In this document: piece after piece, positions 25,388 through 33,186 of the stretch
How positions within the stretch are numbered: position 1 is the first letter of the stretch
Layout of the letters: the number at the start of each line of letters is the position of its first letter
Assembly (NCBI RefSeq): GCF_009709575.1
Contig: NZ_WIXO01000001.1
Location: forward strand, 1,798,001-1,862,000
Origin: Streptomyces taklimakanensis
GTDB lineage: Bacteria > Actinomycetota > Actinomycetes > Streptomycetales > Streptomycetaceae
DNA: 64,000 nt
Direction of reading: 5' to 3'
The notes under the pieces: model-generated
Seen by the model: the letters and a program-made list of their open reading frames with translations, nothing else
Databases searched by the model: none
Told to the model about the DNA's origin: nothing
Position numbers and translations under genes: made by a program

Positions 25388-25651
25388 CTAGATTTCCGCG
25401 GATTCCGCTCCGTATCCCACCGCGACCGGTTCGCTGGTCAGCGGGATCTCGGCGGAGAGCGGCGGCTCACTGGTGAGCGGGGCGCTGTCGGCGAGCGGGG
25501 GTTCGCTGGTCAGAGGTGTCTCGGGGTAACCGCAGGCGCAGGAGCCGTCCAGTCCGGAGTCCGGGTCGGAGACGCCGGAGAGGTCGATCGGCTCCCGCCC
25601 CTGTTTGGGAAGGAGGGGGAGGGGATTCAGCACTTCAGCGGACGCGGCCAC
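25388..25651 (-). CDS. Small protein with 12-residue PLTSEP repeats
   Basis: An 87-residue protein that I do not recognise. The first half (LNPLPLLPKQGREPIDLSG) is followed by a Cys pair (SCACGYPE), and the second half is a periodic array: PLTSEPPLADSA, PLTSEPPLSAEI and PLTSEPVAVGYG, a 12-residue unit with conserved Thr, Ser and Glu. The gene looks real: GTG at 25651 has GGAGG five bases upstream, and it lies 38 bases before malQ on the same strand. A leader plus repeated Thr/Ser/Glu core recalls ribosomally made peptide precursors such as graspetides, but no ATP-grasp, protease or cyclase gene is nearby. A structural or regulatory peptide is equally possible. Confidence 0.6.
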   Translation of the reverse strand: MAASAEVLNPLPLLPKQGREPIDLSGVSDPDSGLDGSCACGYPETPLTSEPPLADSAPLTSEPPLSAEIPLTSEPVAVGYGAESAEI

Positions 25652-25784
25652 GGGGGCCTCCGTTCGTCGGTTTCGGTCGTGCGGGGCTCGGGCTGGGTCT
25701 GGATGGGAACAGGGGCCGATGAGGGTCGGCCATGTGGGGCCCTACCCACTGGGGCAGTGCCCAGACACTTTCGACGACATAAAC

Positions 25785-25798
25785 GTGACCCACGTCAC
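25785..25798. promoter_or_regulatory. GTGAC-N4-GTCAC palindrome
   Basis: Perfect 5-bp inverted repeat with a 4-base spacer, about 135 bases upstream of the repeat-protein gene start and inside the long divergent region. The half-site recalls CRP/FNR-type operators (GTGAN6-8TCAC), although the spacer is short. Confidence 0.4.
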
Positions 25799-25965
25799 CC
25801 GGCCAGTCGCCGATGATTTCACGGCATGACGCGCCTGCCAGCGTAGGGCATTCGAGCAAAGCGGGCATCTTGGCCAAGATTTGTCGCACGCGGCGGACCA
25901 CCTCCCGGAGGGAGCCGCCGCGCGGACGGCCCGGCTCCGCCCCGCCCGCGACCCCACCCGCACCT

Positions 25966-26009
25966 CACCCGGACGTCACTCGGGCCTCACTCGGACCTCA
26001 CTCGGGCGC
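25966..26009. repeat. Four 11-bp tandem repeats
   Basis: Contiguous units CACCCGGACGT, CACTCGGGCCT, CACTCGGACCT and CACTCGGGCGC, each 11 bases (one helical turn). They lie in the long intergenic region, about 350 bases upstream of the GH84 start. Confidence 0.6.
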
Positions 26010-26269
26010 CATCCGATCGCCGCCCGGGGCGGTGTGCGCGACGCACCCCCTTCCCCTCCCCCCTCCTCCGCCTCCGGTTCGGCCGGGCCCGGGGAGCCCG
26101 GCCGTCGGGCGGGGGCGTCGTCGACTCGGAGGTCACCTCGGGAACGGCACACGGAAGCCCCGATTCCGGCCCTGTTCCCCCTTCCTTCCCGTTCCCCCCT
26201 CATGCCCCCTTCGCGTCGCCTTCGTGCCCCCTTCGGCCGTCGACAAGTCGGACACTTCGGCCCCCGTCG

Positions 26270-26299
26270 TTGACACCCTCGCCGACCCGGTGGTGGGCT
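26270..26299 (+). promoter_or_regulatory. Possible promoter of the GH84 gene
   Basis: Exact TTGACA -35 at 26270 with TGGGCT (26294) 18 bases later as a weak -10. This would give a leader of about 55 bases before the GTG at 26362. Confidence 0.4.
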
Positions 26300-26361
26300 C
26301 TTCACCGACCGGCGCGTACGGTCGACACGCGGTGAACGGGGCGAGAAGGGCCGATGAAGAC

Positions 26362-29300
26362 GTGAACCATGCGACGCACGGCCGCGGCGCGCGCCGTACC
26401 GGGGCGACGGCGCTGGTCGCGGCGGTTCTCGGCGGACTGCTCGGCGGCGCGCCGAGCGCCCAGGCCGCGCCGCCGCAACCGGAACGGACCGCGAGCCCGG
26501 AGGCGGGCGACCCCGGCGACGACCGCGCCACCGCGCGGGACGGCGTCCCCTCCGTCTGGCCGCGTCCGCAGTCCCTACGGACGCACGGGGCCTCGGTCCC
26601 GGTCGGTGACGAGGTCGTCCTGGTCGTCGGCGACAACGACCGCGCCGCCGCCCCGTACGCCCTCGACGTCGTCCGCGACGCCCTGCGCTCGGCCGGCGCG
26701 CGGAGCGTGCGCGTCGTGCGCCCCGGTGCGGAGAAGGGCGCCGAGGGCCTGGTGGTACGGGTCGGGGACGAGGCCGCCGAGCGGGCCCTGCGCCTCCTGC
26801 GCGCTCCCGAACGCGGGGACCTGCCCCCCGGCGGCTACCGGTTGGCGGTCGGTCGCGCCGACGGCCTGGACGGTCCGGCCGGCACGGTGGCCCTGGCGGG
26901 CGTCGGACGCGACGGGCTGTTCCACGCCGCGCAGACGCTGCGGCAACTGATCACCGGCGGCGGGGACGGCGAGGGCGGGGCCCGGGTGGCCGGGGTCGTC
27001 GTGCGCGACTGGCCCGCCGCCCCCGTGCGCGGCACGGCCGAGGGCTTCTACGGGGAGGCGTGGTCGCACCAGGAGCGGCTGGCGCACCTGGACTTCATGG
27101 GCCGCACCAAGCAGAACCGCTACCTGTACGCGCCCGGCGACGACCCCTTCCGCCAGTCCCGCTGGCGCGACCCCTACCCCGCCGAGCGACGCGCGGACTT
27201 CCGCGAGCTGGCCGAACGCGCCCGGAGCAACCACGTGGTACTGGGCTGGGCCGTCTCGCCGGGACAGTCGATGTGCCTGGTCGCACGGGACGACCGCCGG
27301 GCGCTGCTGCGGAAGGTCGACGCCATGGTGGCGCTGGGGGTACGGGCCGTCCAACTGCGCTTCGAGGACGCGAGCTACACCGAGTGGCACTGCGACGAGG
27401 ACGCCGACCGCTACGGCTCCGGACCGAAGGCGGCCGCCCGCGCCCACGCGGAGCTGGCCAACGAGGTGGCCGCGCACCTGGCGGAGCGGTACGGCTTCGG
27501 GCCCGACGACGCGGTGGCGCTGTCGGTGCTGCCGACGGAGTTCTACCAGGACGGCCGCACCGAGTACCGCGACGAGCTGGCCGAGCGGCTGGGCGGGGAC
27601 GTGGAGGTGGCCTGGAGCGGCGTCGGGGTCGTCCCGGCCACGATCACCGGCGGGGAGGTCGCCGAGGCCCGCGACGCCCTGCGCCACCCGTTGACCACGC
27701 TGGACAACTACCCGGTCAACGACTACGCGGCCGACCGCCTCTTCCTGGGCCCCTACACCGGACGCGAACCGGCCGTCGCCAACCGTTCGGCGGAGCTGCT
27801 GGCCAACGCGATGGAGCAGGCGACGGCCTCCCGCATCCCGCTGTTCACCGTCGCCGACTACGCCTGGAACCCGCGCGCCTACCGGCCCGCGGAGTCCTGG
27901 CGGGCGGCCGTCGACGACCTGGCGGCCACCACCGACGACGGTGGACGGAGCCCGAGCGGCGCGGACCGGGAGGCCCGGGAGGCACTGCGCGCACTCGCCG
28001 CCAACAGCGCCTCCTCGGTGCTGAACGAGGAGGAGTCGGCCCAGCTGGCTCCCCTGGTGGAGGCCTTCTGGACGGCCCACCGGGGCGAGGACGACGAGCG
28101 GTTCGCCTCGACCGCCGAGAGGCTGCGCGACGCCTTCGCCGTGCTGCGCGGGTCCCCCGAGCACCTGACCCGGGTCGCCGGCGGCGCCCTGAGCGAGGAG
28201 GCACGTCCCTGGGTGCGGCAGCTGGCCCGCTACGGACGCGCCGGCGAGCACGCGCTGGACATGCTGGGTGCCCAGCGCGACGGGGACGGCGCGGCGGCCT
28301 GGCGGGCCCGGCTGGAACTGGAACGGCTGCGCGCCGAGGCCCGGCGGAGCGGGGCGACCGTCGGCGACGGCGTCCTGCCCGACTTCGTGGATCGGGCGCT
28401 GGAGGCCGCCGACGACTGGTCCGGCGCCCGCGGCGGGAAGCGGAAGGGGGACCGCTCGGGCGAGCGGGTGAGCGGGGGGCCCACCCCCGTGCCCGGTTCC
28501 GCCCTGGAGCACGCCGCCGACGGCGATCCCGCCACCGCCTTCCGCGCCGCCGAGGAGCCGGACTCCGGCGGTCCGCCCTCCACCCCCTCCGACCGGCGCA
28601 CCGGGGCGCCGGGCGTCCCCGACCTGCTCACCGGCCCCGAGGAACTGGTGCTGCGGCTGCCCCGGCCGCGTTCCCTGGAGGCGGTCACCGTCCAGTCGGA
28701 GCCGGACCCGGGCGCCCGCGCCGCCGTCGAGGCGCACGTGCCGGGCGAGGGCTGGAAGCGGCTGGGCGCGCTGTCGGACGAGGGCTGGACGGAGCTGCGC
28801 GTCGACGACCTGCGGACCGACGCCGTGCGACTGGTCTGGGAGGACGGCTCGACGGCCCCGGTGGTCCACGAGGTGACGCCCTGGTACTCCGACGCCCCCG
28901 GCGCCGCGCTGGAACTGACCCGCGCCGAGACCGACGCCGTCATCGGCGGCGGCCCGGCCGTGGTCGAGGCGTCCCTGACCGGCAACCGCCCCACCGACGT
29001 GCGCGGCCGTCTGACCGTCCGGGCTCCGGAGGGCTTCACCGTGCGGGCGCCGCGCCGGGTGACGCTGCGGCGCGGCGTGTCGGTGGCGGCGGCCGTGGAG
29101 GTCCGGGCGGGGAAGGACGTGACGCCGGGCACGTACCGCGTCCCGGTCACCCTCACCGCCGACGGCGAGACCCTGCGGCAGACCCTGGTGGTCCGCGCCG
29201 CGCCGCCCACCGGCGGACCGGACCTGGCCCGTCGGGCGACGGCGCTCTCCTCGGCCGACGAGACCGCGGACTTCCCCGCCTCGGCGGCCGTCGACGGCGA

Positions 29301-29667
29301 TCCGGAGACCCGTTGGTCCTCCCCGGCCGAGGACGGACAGTGGCTGGGGGTGGAACTGGACCGGCCCGTCCGCGTCGGCGAGGTGCGGCTGCGCTGGCAG
29401 GACGCGTACGCCTCCCGCTACCGCGTCCAGGTCTCGCCGGACGGCAGGAGGTGGACGACGGCCGCGACCGTCCGCGACGGGCGGGGCGGCGAGGAGACGG
29501 TGCGGTTCGACTCCCCCGCCGACACCCGCTTCGTGCGGGTGGTGGGCGACGAGCGGGCGACCCGTTTCGGGCTCTCGCTGTGGTCCCTGGAGGTCTACGC
29601 CGTCCGGACCGAGCGCACCGCCGCCGAGGACGGGACGGACGGGCGGGAGCCCCGCGACGACGGGTGA
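26362..29667 (+). CDS. Secreted GH84 beta-N-acetylglucosaminidase with C-terminal CBM32-type domain
   Basis: A 1101-residue exported glycosidase. A Sec signal peptide ends near APSAQA-A (residue ~36). A GH20b-like N-terminal domain (about 60-215) is followed by the GH84 barrel (about 215-500; RGTAEGFYGEAWSH), a helical region, a galactose-binding-like segment, and a final F5/8 type C (CBM32) domain (about 970-1090; ASAAVDGDPETRWSS). In clostridial NagJ and human O-GlcNAcase the catalytic pair is Asp-Asp; here the site reads RFEDASY, so the first acid is Glu335 and the second Asp336. It probably hydrolyses GlcNAc-containing glycans or mucin/hyaluronan-like polymers outside the cell. The GTG start gives a proper signal peptide; upstream GTG at 26332 has no ribosome-binding site. 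Confidence 0.88.
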   Translation: MNHATHGRGARRTGATALVAAVLGGLLGGAPSAQAAPPQPERTASPEAGDPGDDRATARDGVPSVWPRPQSLRTHGASVPVGDEVVLVVGDNDRAAAPYALDVVRDALRSAGARSVRVVRPGAEKGAEGLVVRVGDEAAERALRLLRAPERGDLPPGGYRLAVGRADGLDGPAGTVALAGVGRDGLFHAAQTLRQLITGGGDGEGGARVAGVVVRDWPAAPVRGTAEGFYGEAWSHQERLAHLDFMGRTKQNRYLYAPGDDPFRQSRWRDPYPAERRADFRELAERARSNHVVLGWAVSPGQSMCLVARDDRRALLRKVDAMVALGVRAVQLRFEDASYTEWHCDEDADRYGSGPKAAARAHAELANEVAAHLAERYGFGPDDAVALSVLPTEFYQDGRTEYRDELAERLGGDVEVAWSGVGVVPATITGGEVAEARDALRHPLTTLDNYPVNDYAADRLFLGPYTGREPAVANRSAELLANAMEQATASRIPLFTVADYAWNPRAYRPAESWRAAVDDLAATTDDGGRSPSGADREAREALRALAANSASSVLNEEESAQLAPLVEAFWTAHRGEDDERFASTAERLRDAFAVLRGSPEHLTRVAGGALSEEARPWVRQLARYGRAGEHALDMLGAQRDGDGAAAWRARLELERLRAEARRSGATVGDGVLPDFVDRALEAADDWSGARGGKRKGDRSGERVSGGPTPVPGSALEHAADGDPATAFRAAEEPDSGGPPSTPSDRRTGAPGVPDLLTGPEELVLRLPRPRSLEAVTVQSEPDPGARAAVEAHVPGEGWKRLGALSDEGWTELRVDDLRTDAVRLVWEDGSTAPVVHEVTPWYSDAPGAALELTRAETDAVIGGGPAVVEASLTGNRPTDVRGRLTVRAPEGFTVRAPRRVTLRRGVSVAAAVEVRAGKDVTPGTYRVPVTLTADGETLRQTLVVRAAPPTGGPDLARRATALSSADETADFPASAAVDGDPETRWSSPAEDGQWLGVELDRPVRVGEVRLRWQDAYASRYRVQVSPDGRRWTTAATVRDGRGGEETVRFDSPADTRFVRVVGDERATRFGLSLWSLEVYAVRTERTAAEDGTDGREPRDDG

Positions 29668-29729
29668 CCCGGTGGTCCACGGGCCCGAGGCCGCTCCCCG
29701 GAAACACCGGGGAACGCCGGGGCACGCCG

Positions 29730-29757
29730 CGTACGGGGCCGGTACCGGCCCCGTACG
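29730..29757. terminator. Perfect 28-bp palindromic terminator
   Basis: A fully symmetrical 28-base palindrome (14-bp arms beginning CGTACGGGGCCGGT, no separate loop) between the converging GH84 and HNH genes. Confidence 0.7.
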
Positions 29758-29771
29758 ACGAAACCCGGACC

Positions 29772-30311
29772 TCAGGCGGGTGTTCTGCCGTCGATCCGGG
29801 CGAGGGCGTCGTCCGCGCCGTACGGCCGCAGGTACGGCAGCCAGCGCGGATCCCTGTGGCCCGTTCCGATGATCCGCCAGGCCAGACCGGTCGGCGGGGC
29901 GGGTTGGTGGCGCAGCCGCCAGCCCAGCTCCGCCACGTGGCGATCGGCTTTGACGTGGTTGCAGCGGCGGCAGGCCGCCACCACGTTCTCCCAGGAGTGC
30001 TGCCCACCGCGACTGCGCGGGATCACGTGGTCGACGCTGGTTGCGACGCCACCGCAGTACGCGCACCTGCCGCCGTCACGGGCGAACAGGGCACGACGGG
30101 TGAGTGGCACGGTGCCGCGGAACGGCACCCGTACGAAGCGCTTCAGTCGAACGACGCTGGGCGCGGGTATGACCTGGGTCGCGCTGTGCATGAGGGCGCC
30201 GGAATCCTCCAGGCTGACGGCCTTGCCGTTGAGGACGAGGATGAGCGCGCGGCGGAGCGGTACGACGCCGAGCGGCTCGTACGACGCGTTGAGGACCAGG
30301 ACGTGCGGCAC
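29772..30311 (-). CDS. HNH endonuclease domain protein
   Basis: A 179-residue protein with an N-terminal ~70-residue domain (VLVLNASYEPLGVVPLRRAL) typical of the bacterial and cyanobacterial HNH family that begins with this LNA-YEP motif. An HNH nuclease fold follows, with CAYCGG, SVDHVIPRSRGGQHSWENVVAAC and CNHVKADR, providing two zinc Cys pairs, the catalytic DH and the Asn. Such proteins are widespread single-copy genes in Streptomyces; the cellular role is unknown and may be in DNA repair or processing. The GTG at 30311 has AAGGAGG five bases upstream, which decides the start. It is divergent from the mscS gene. Confidence 0.9.
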   Translation of the reverse strand: MPHVLVLNASYEPLGVVPLRRALILVLNGKAVSLEDSGALMHSATQVIPAPSVVRLKRFVRVPFRGTVPLTRRALFARDGGRCAYCGGVATSVDHVIPRSRGGQHSWENVVAACRRCNHVKADRHVAELGWRLRHQPAPPTGLAWRIIGTGHRDPRWLPYLRPYGADDALARIDGRTPA

Positions 30312-30525
30312 GGTGCCTCCTTGTACGTCGGCGGCGCGTGGCTCGCGCCGGGACGATCTCCCCCAGTGTGTCCCGCGCCCCGGTGCCCGCGCCACCACGA
30401 TCGCGTAACGCGCCGAGCGTGTTTTCGCCCACACCCCGTTACTTCCCTCCTGGCAGCGGAGCCACTCGGAGTGCGGAGGCCGATACGGTGCGACGTCCCC
30501 CGTTAGTGTGTCGAGGGTGGACTCC

Positions 30526-31668
30526 ATGAACGACGCGCACGAGACGGCCACGAACGCCGCGGGCTGGATCGAGGAGAACTGGGGCACCTGGCTCGCCACC
30601 GGTCTGCGCATCGCGCTGATCCTGGTGATCGCCGTCGTCCTGCGCTCGGTGGTCCGGCGCGCCATCACCCGGCTGATCGCCCGGATGAACCGCAACGCCG
30701 AGGCCGAGGCGAGCGGCAACGCGCTGCGCGGCCTGCTGGTCAACGCCGAGCGGCGGCGCCAGCGCACCGAGGCGATCGGTTCGGTGCTGCGCAGCGTCTC
30801 CACCTTCGTGGTCATGGGCACGGCGGTACTGATCACGCTGTCGACGCTGGGCATCGACCTCGCGCCGCTGCTGGCCAGCGCCGGTGTCGCCGGTGTGGCG
30901 ATAGGTTTCGGGGCCCGCAACCTGGTCACGGACGTCCTGTCGGGGATGTTCGTGCTGCTGGAGGACCAGTACGGGGTGGGCGACCGGATCGACGCGGGCG
31001 AGGCCACCGGCACGGTGCTGGAGATCGGGCTGCGGGTGACCAAGCTGCGCGGCGACGACGGCGAGATCTGGTACGTGCGCAACGGCGAGATCAAGCGGGT
31101 CGGCAACCTCAGTCAGGGCTGGGCGACGGCCTCCCTGGACGTCGAGGTCCGTTCCGACGAGGACCTGGACGAGGTGCGGTCGGCCATCGCGGCGGCCGGC
31201 GAGGAGATGTCGACGACCACGCCGTGGGACGAGGTGCTGTGGGCACCCGTCGAGGTGCTGGGCCTGAACTCGGTGACGCTGGACACCATGGTGATCCGCG
31301 TCTCGGCCAAGACCATGCCGGGCAAGTCGATCCCGGTGGAGCGCGAGCTGCGCGGGCGGATCAAGAGGGCGCTGGACGCGCGCGGCATCCACATGGTGGA
31401 CGGGGACTCGGTGGCCGCCCTGCGGAAGCTGGACGAGGACCTGGAGCGCTTGGACGGCGCCCCGGGCGGCGCCCCGGGCATCGGACGTCCGGCGTGGAGG
31501 GGAGCGGGTGTCCCGAGGGAGCCGGACGCGGTGGGGAGGCCGGTGGACCTGGCCAAGGGGCCGGGGACGGCCCCGGCGAAGGGCGCCGCGGGAGAGCCGA
31601 CGCGGGGGCCGGTGGGGGAACCGGGCGGCCGGGGCGCCGGGGGCGACCGGATGCGGCCGGCTCCGTAG
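30526..31668 (+). CDS. mscS: MscS-type mechanosensitive channel
   Basis: A 380-residue small-conductance mechanosensitive channel protein. Three membrane segments lie in the first ~140 residues. The pore-lining helix and following beta domain include LASAGVAGVAIGFGARNLV and VLSGMFVLLEDQYGVGDRI, the hallmark of MscS. The cytoplasmic vestibule continues to about residue 290. The last ~90 residues are a disordered Gly/Pro/Ala-rich extension common in actinobacterial homologues. It releases solutes on hypo-osmotic shock. The ATG at 30526 has GAGGG nine bases upstream; GTG codons at 30508 and 30517 are less likely starts. Confidence 0.92.
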   Translation: MNDAHETATNAAGWIEENWGTWLATGLRIALILVIAVVLRSVVRRAITRLIARMNRNAEAEASGNALRGLLVNAERRRQRTEAIGSVLRSVSTFVVMGTAVLITLSTLGIDLAPLLASAGVAGVAIGFGARNLVTDVLSGMFVLLEDQYGVGDRIDAGEATGTVLEIGLRVTKLRGDDGEIWYVRNGEIKRVGNLSQGWATASLDVEVRSDEDLDEVRSAIAAAGEEMSTTTPWDEVLWAPVEVLGLNSVTLDTMVIRVSAKTMPGKSIPVERELRGRIKRALDARGIHMVDGDSVAALRKLDEDLERLDGAPGGAPGIGRPAWRGAGVPREPDAVGRPVDLAKGPGTAPAKGAAGEPTRGPVGEPGGRGAGGDRMRPAP

Positions 31669-31692
31669 CCCGGGGCGGGCACGTGGGGCTCC

Positions 31693-31748
31693 GCACGACA
31701 CCGACGGCCGTGGCCGGAGCGCCCCGACCACGGCCGTTGACGTCGTGC
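31693..31748 (+). terminator. Hairpin terminator after mscS
   Basis: A two-block inverted repeat: outer GCACGAC/GTCGTGC and inner ACGGCCGTGG/CCACGGCCGT around a 14-nt loop, starting 24 bases after the mscS stop. Its right arm overlaps the -35 of the following ROK promoter. Confidence 0.65.
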
Positions 31749-31766
31749 CGAGACGGGCCATAGTGT
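31737..31766 (+). promoter_or_regulatory. Promoter of the ROK-GH4-kinase operon
   Basis: TTGACG (31737) and TAGTGT (31761) spaced 18 bases, a good match to the Streptomyces housekeeping promoter. The start site should fall near 31773, immediately before the palindrome at 31780-31794. Confidence 0.6.
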
Positions 31767-31779
31767 CCTCCTCGTAGAA

Positions 31780-31794
31780 CAGGAAACTTTCCTG
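31780..31794. promoter_or_regulatory. Operator palindrome of the ROK operon
   Basis: Perfect 15-base palindrome, CAGGAAA-C-TTTCCTG, between the predicted transcription start and the ROK gene. ROK/NagC/XylR-type repressors bind AT-centred palindromes of this kind; its position suggests autorepression relieved by a sugar or sugar phosphate. Confidence 0.6.
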
Positions 31795-31817
31795 ACAGTA
31801 GTGGGCGGGAGAGAAGC

Positions 31818-33119
31818 ATGACCGGACCCACCCCCGGAACCCCCCGGGTGCTGCGGGCCATGAACGACCGCGCGGCACTCGATCTGCTGCTCGCCCACGG
31901 TCCGCTGTCGCGCAGCCGCATCGGCAGGCTGACCGGGCTCTCCAAACCGACCGCGTCCCAGCTCCTGGCCCGCCTGGAGGCCGCCGGCCTGGTCCGGGTC
32001 AGCGGCACCAGCCGGGGCCGCCCCGGTCCGAACGCCCAGTTGTACTCCCTCGACCCGACCGTCGCCCATGTCGCCGGACTCGACGTCACCACCTCCCGGA
32101 TCCGTGCCGCCGTCGCCGACATCACCGGCCGGACGGTCGGCTCCTTCGAGCTGCCCACCCCGGGGCGGCCGTCGGGACGGCGGCCCGGCGCGGACACCGG
32201 CCCCCCGGAGCCGGCGGACGCCGGACCCGTCGTACGGCAGGTGGTGGCCGCCGTGGACGGCGCCGCCAAGGACGCCGGACTCACCCGCTTTGAACTGCAC
32301 CGCGTCGTCATCGGCACCCCCGGCGCCTTCGACCCCCGCACCGGGCGGCTGCGGTACGCCTCCCACCTGCCCGGCTGGCACTCCCCCACCCTGCTGGAGG
32401 AGCTGGCCGCCGCGCTGCCGGCACCGCTGGAGTACGACAACGACGTCAACCTCGCCGCCGTCGCCGAACAGCGCCTGGGGGCCGCGCGCGGCCACGACGA
32501 CTTCGTCCTGCTCTGGAACGAACAGGGCATCGGTGCCGCCCTGGTGCTGGGCGGACGGCTGCACCGGGGGTGGACGGGCGGCGCGGGCGAGGTCGGCTTC
32601 CTGCCGGTGCCCGGGGCTCCGTTGATGCGCCGCGTGGCGCAGGCGGGCGGCGGTGGCTTCCAGGAACTGGCGGGAGCCCGCGCGGTGGTGCGGACGGCCC
32701 GCGAGCTGGGCCTGGACGTGCCCGCCGGGTCGGACGAGGAGGTCGCGGCGGCCCTGCTGGCCCGCGCCGTCGCCGTCCGGGCCGAGGAGGCGGCCGGGAA
32801 GGCGACCGAGGAGACGGCCGGCGTCCCCGACGGCCCGCACGGCGAGCTGTTGCGGCGCACGGCCACCGCGCTGGCGACCGGACTCGCCGCGCTGGTCTCC
32901 GTCCTGGACCCCGAACTCGTCGTGCTCTCCGGAGGGGTGCTCACCGCCGGTGGCGAGACGCTGCGCGCACTGGTCCGAAAGGAGCTGGCCGACCTGGCCG
33001 CGCCCCGGCCCCGGCTGGTCATCGGCACCGTCACCGAACACCCGGTGCTGAGCGGGGCCTTGGAGAGCGCCCTGGCCACCACCCGCGACGAGGTGTTCGA
33101 CACCTCGCGCCGCCCCTGA
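31818..33119 (+). CDS. ROK family transcriptional regulator
   Basis: A 433-residue repressor with an N-terminal winged helix (about residues 10-75: LLAHGPLSRSRIGRLTGLSKPTASQLL) and a ROK sugar-kinase-like domain. VAGLDVTTSRIRAAVADI and VVIGTPGAFDPRTG are visible, as is a YDNDVNLAAVAEQRLGA block that binds the ligand. The zinc-binding CXCGXXGC cluster of true ROK kinases is absent, consistent with a regulator. It heads an operon with a GH4 glycosidase and an acetylglucosamine-kinase-like gene and has its own promoter and palindromic operator. The likely effector is the GH4 substrate or product. Confidence 0.9.
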   Translation: MTGPTPGTPRVLRAMNDRAALDLLLAHGPLSRSRIGRLTGLSKPTASQLLARLEAAGLVRVSGTSRGRPGPNAQLYSLDPTVAHVAGLDVTTSRIRAAVADITGRTVGSFELPTPGRPSGRRPGADTGPPEPADAGPVVRQVVAAVDGAAKDAGLTRFELHRVVIGTPGAFDPRTGRLRYASHLPGWHSPTLLEELAAALPAPLEYDNDVNLAAVAEQRLGAARGHDDFVLLWNEQGIGAALVLGGRLHRGWTGGAGEVGFLPVPGAPLMRRVAQAGGGGFQELAGARAVVRTARELGLDVPAGSDEEVAAALLARAVAVRAEEAAGKATEETAGVPDGPHGELLRRTATALATGLAALVSVLDPELVVLSGGVLTAGGETLRALVRKELADLAAPRPRLVIGTVTEHPVLSGALESALATTRDEVFDTSRRP

Positions 33120-33186
33120 CCCGAAATCCGACCCCATCCGCTCCGCCCCCACGGCGGGCGCCGCATCCGAGGAGGACCAGAGCCCC

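Larger units (their letters stand above)
25652..26361. other. Long intergenic region upstream of the GH84 gene
   Basis: About 710 bases with no convincing gene. It contains a GTGAC-N4-GTCAC palindrome (25785), four 11-bp tandem repeats (25966-26009), a pyrimidine-rich run (around 26045-26075) and a promoter-like TTGACA (26270). Frames crossing it have no ribosome-binding site and Arg/Pro-rich composition. Confidence 0.6.

Noticed and set aside
22038..25391. 1117-codon open frame on the plus strand opposite malQ and the small membrane protein
   Set aside because: The minus strand contains intact MalQ catalytic motifs and ribosome-binding sites; the plus frame has repetitive composition and no start signal.
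26575..30066. 1163-codon open frame opposite the GH84 gene
   Set aside because: Antisense artefact. The plus strand encodes a complete signal peptide, GH84 barrel and CBM32-type domain.
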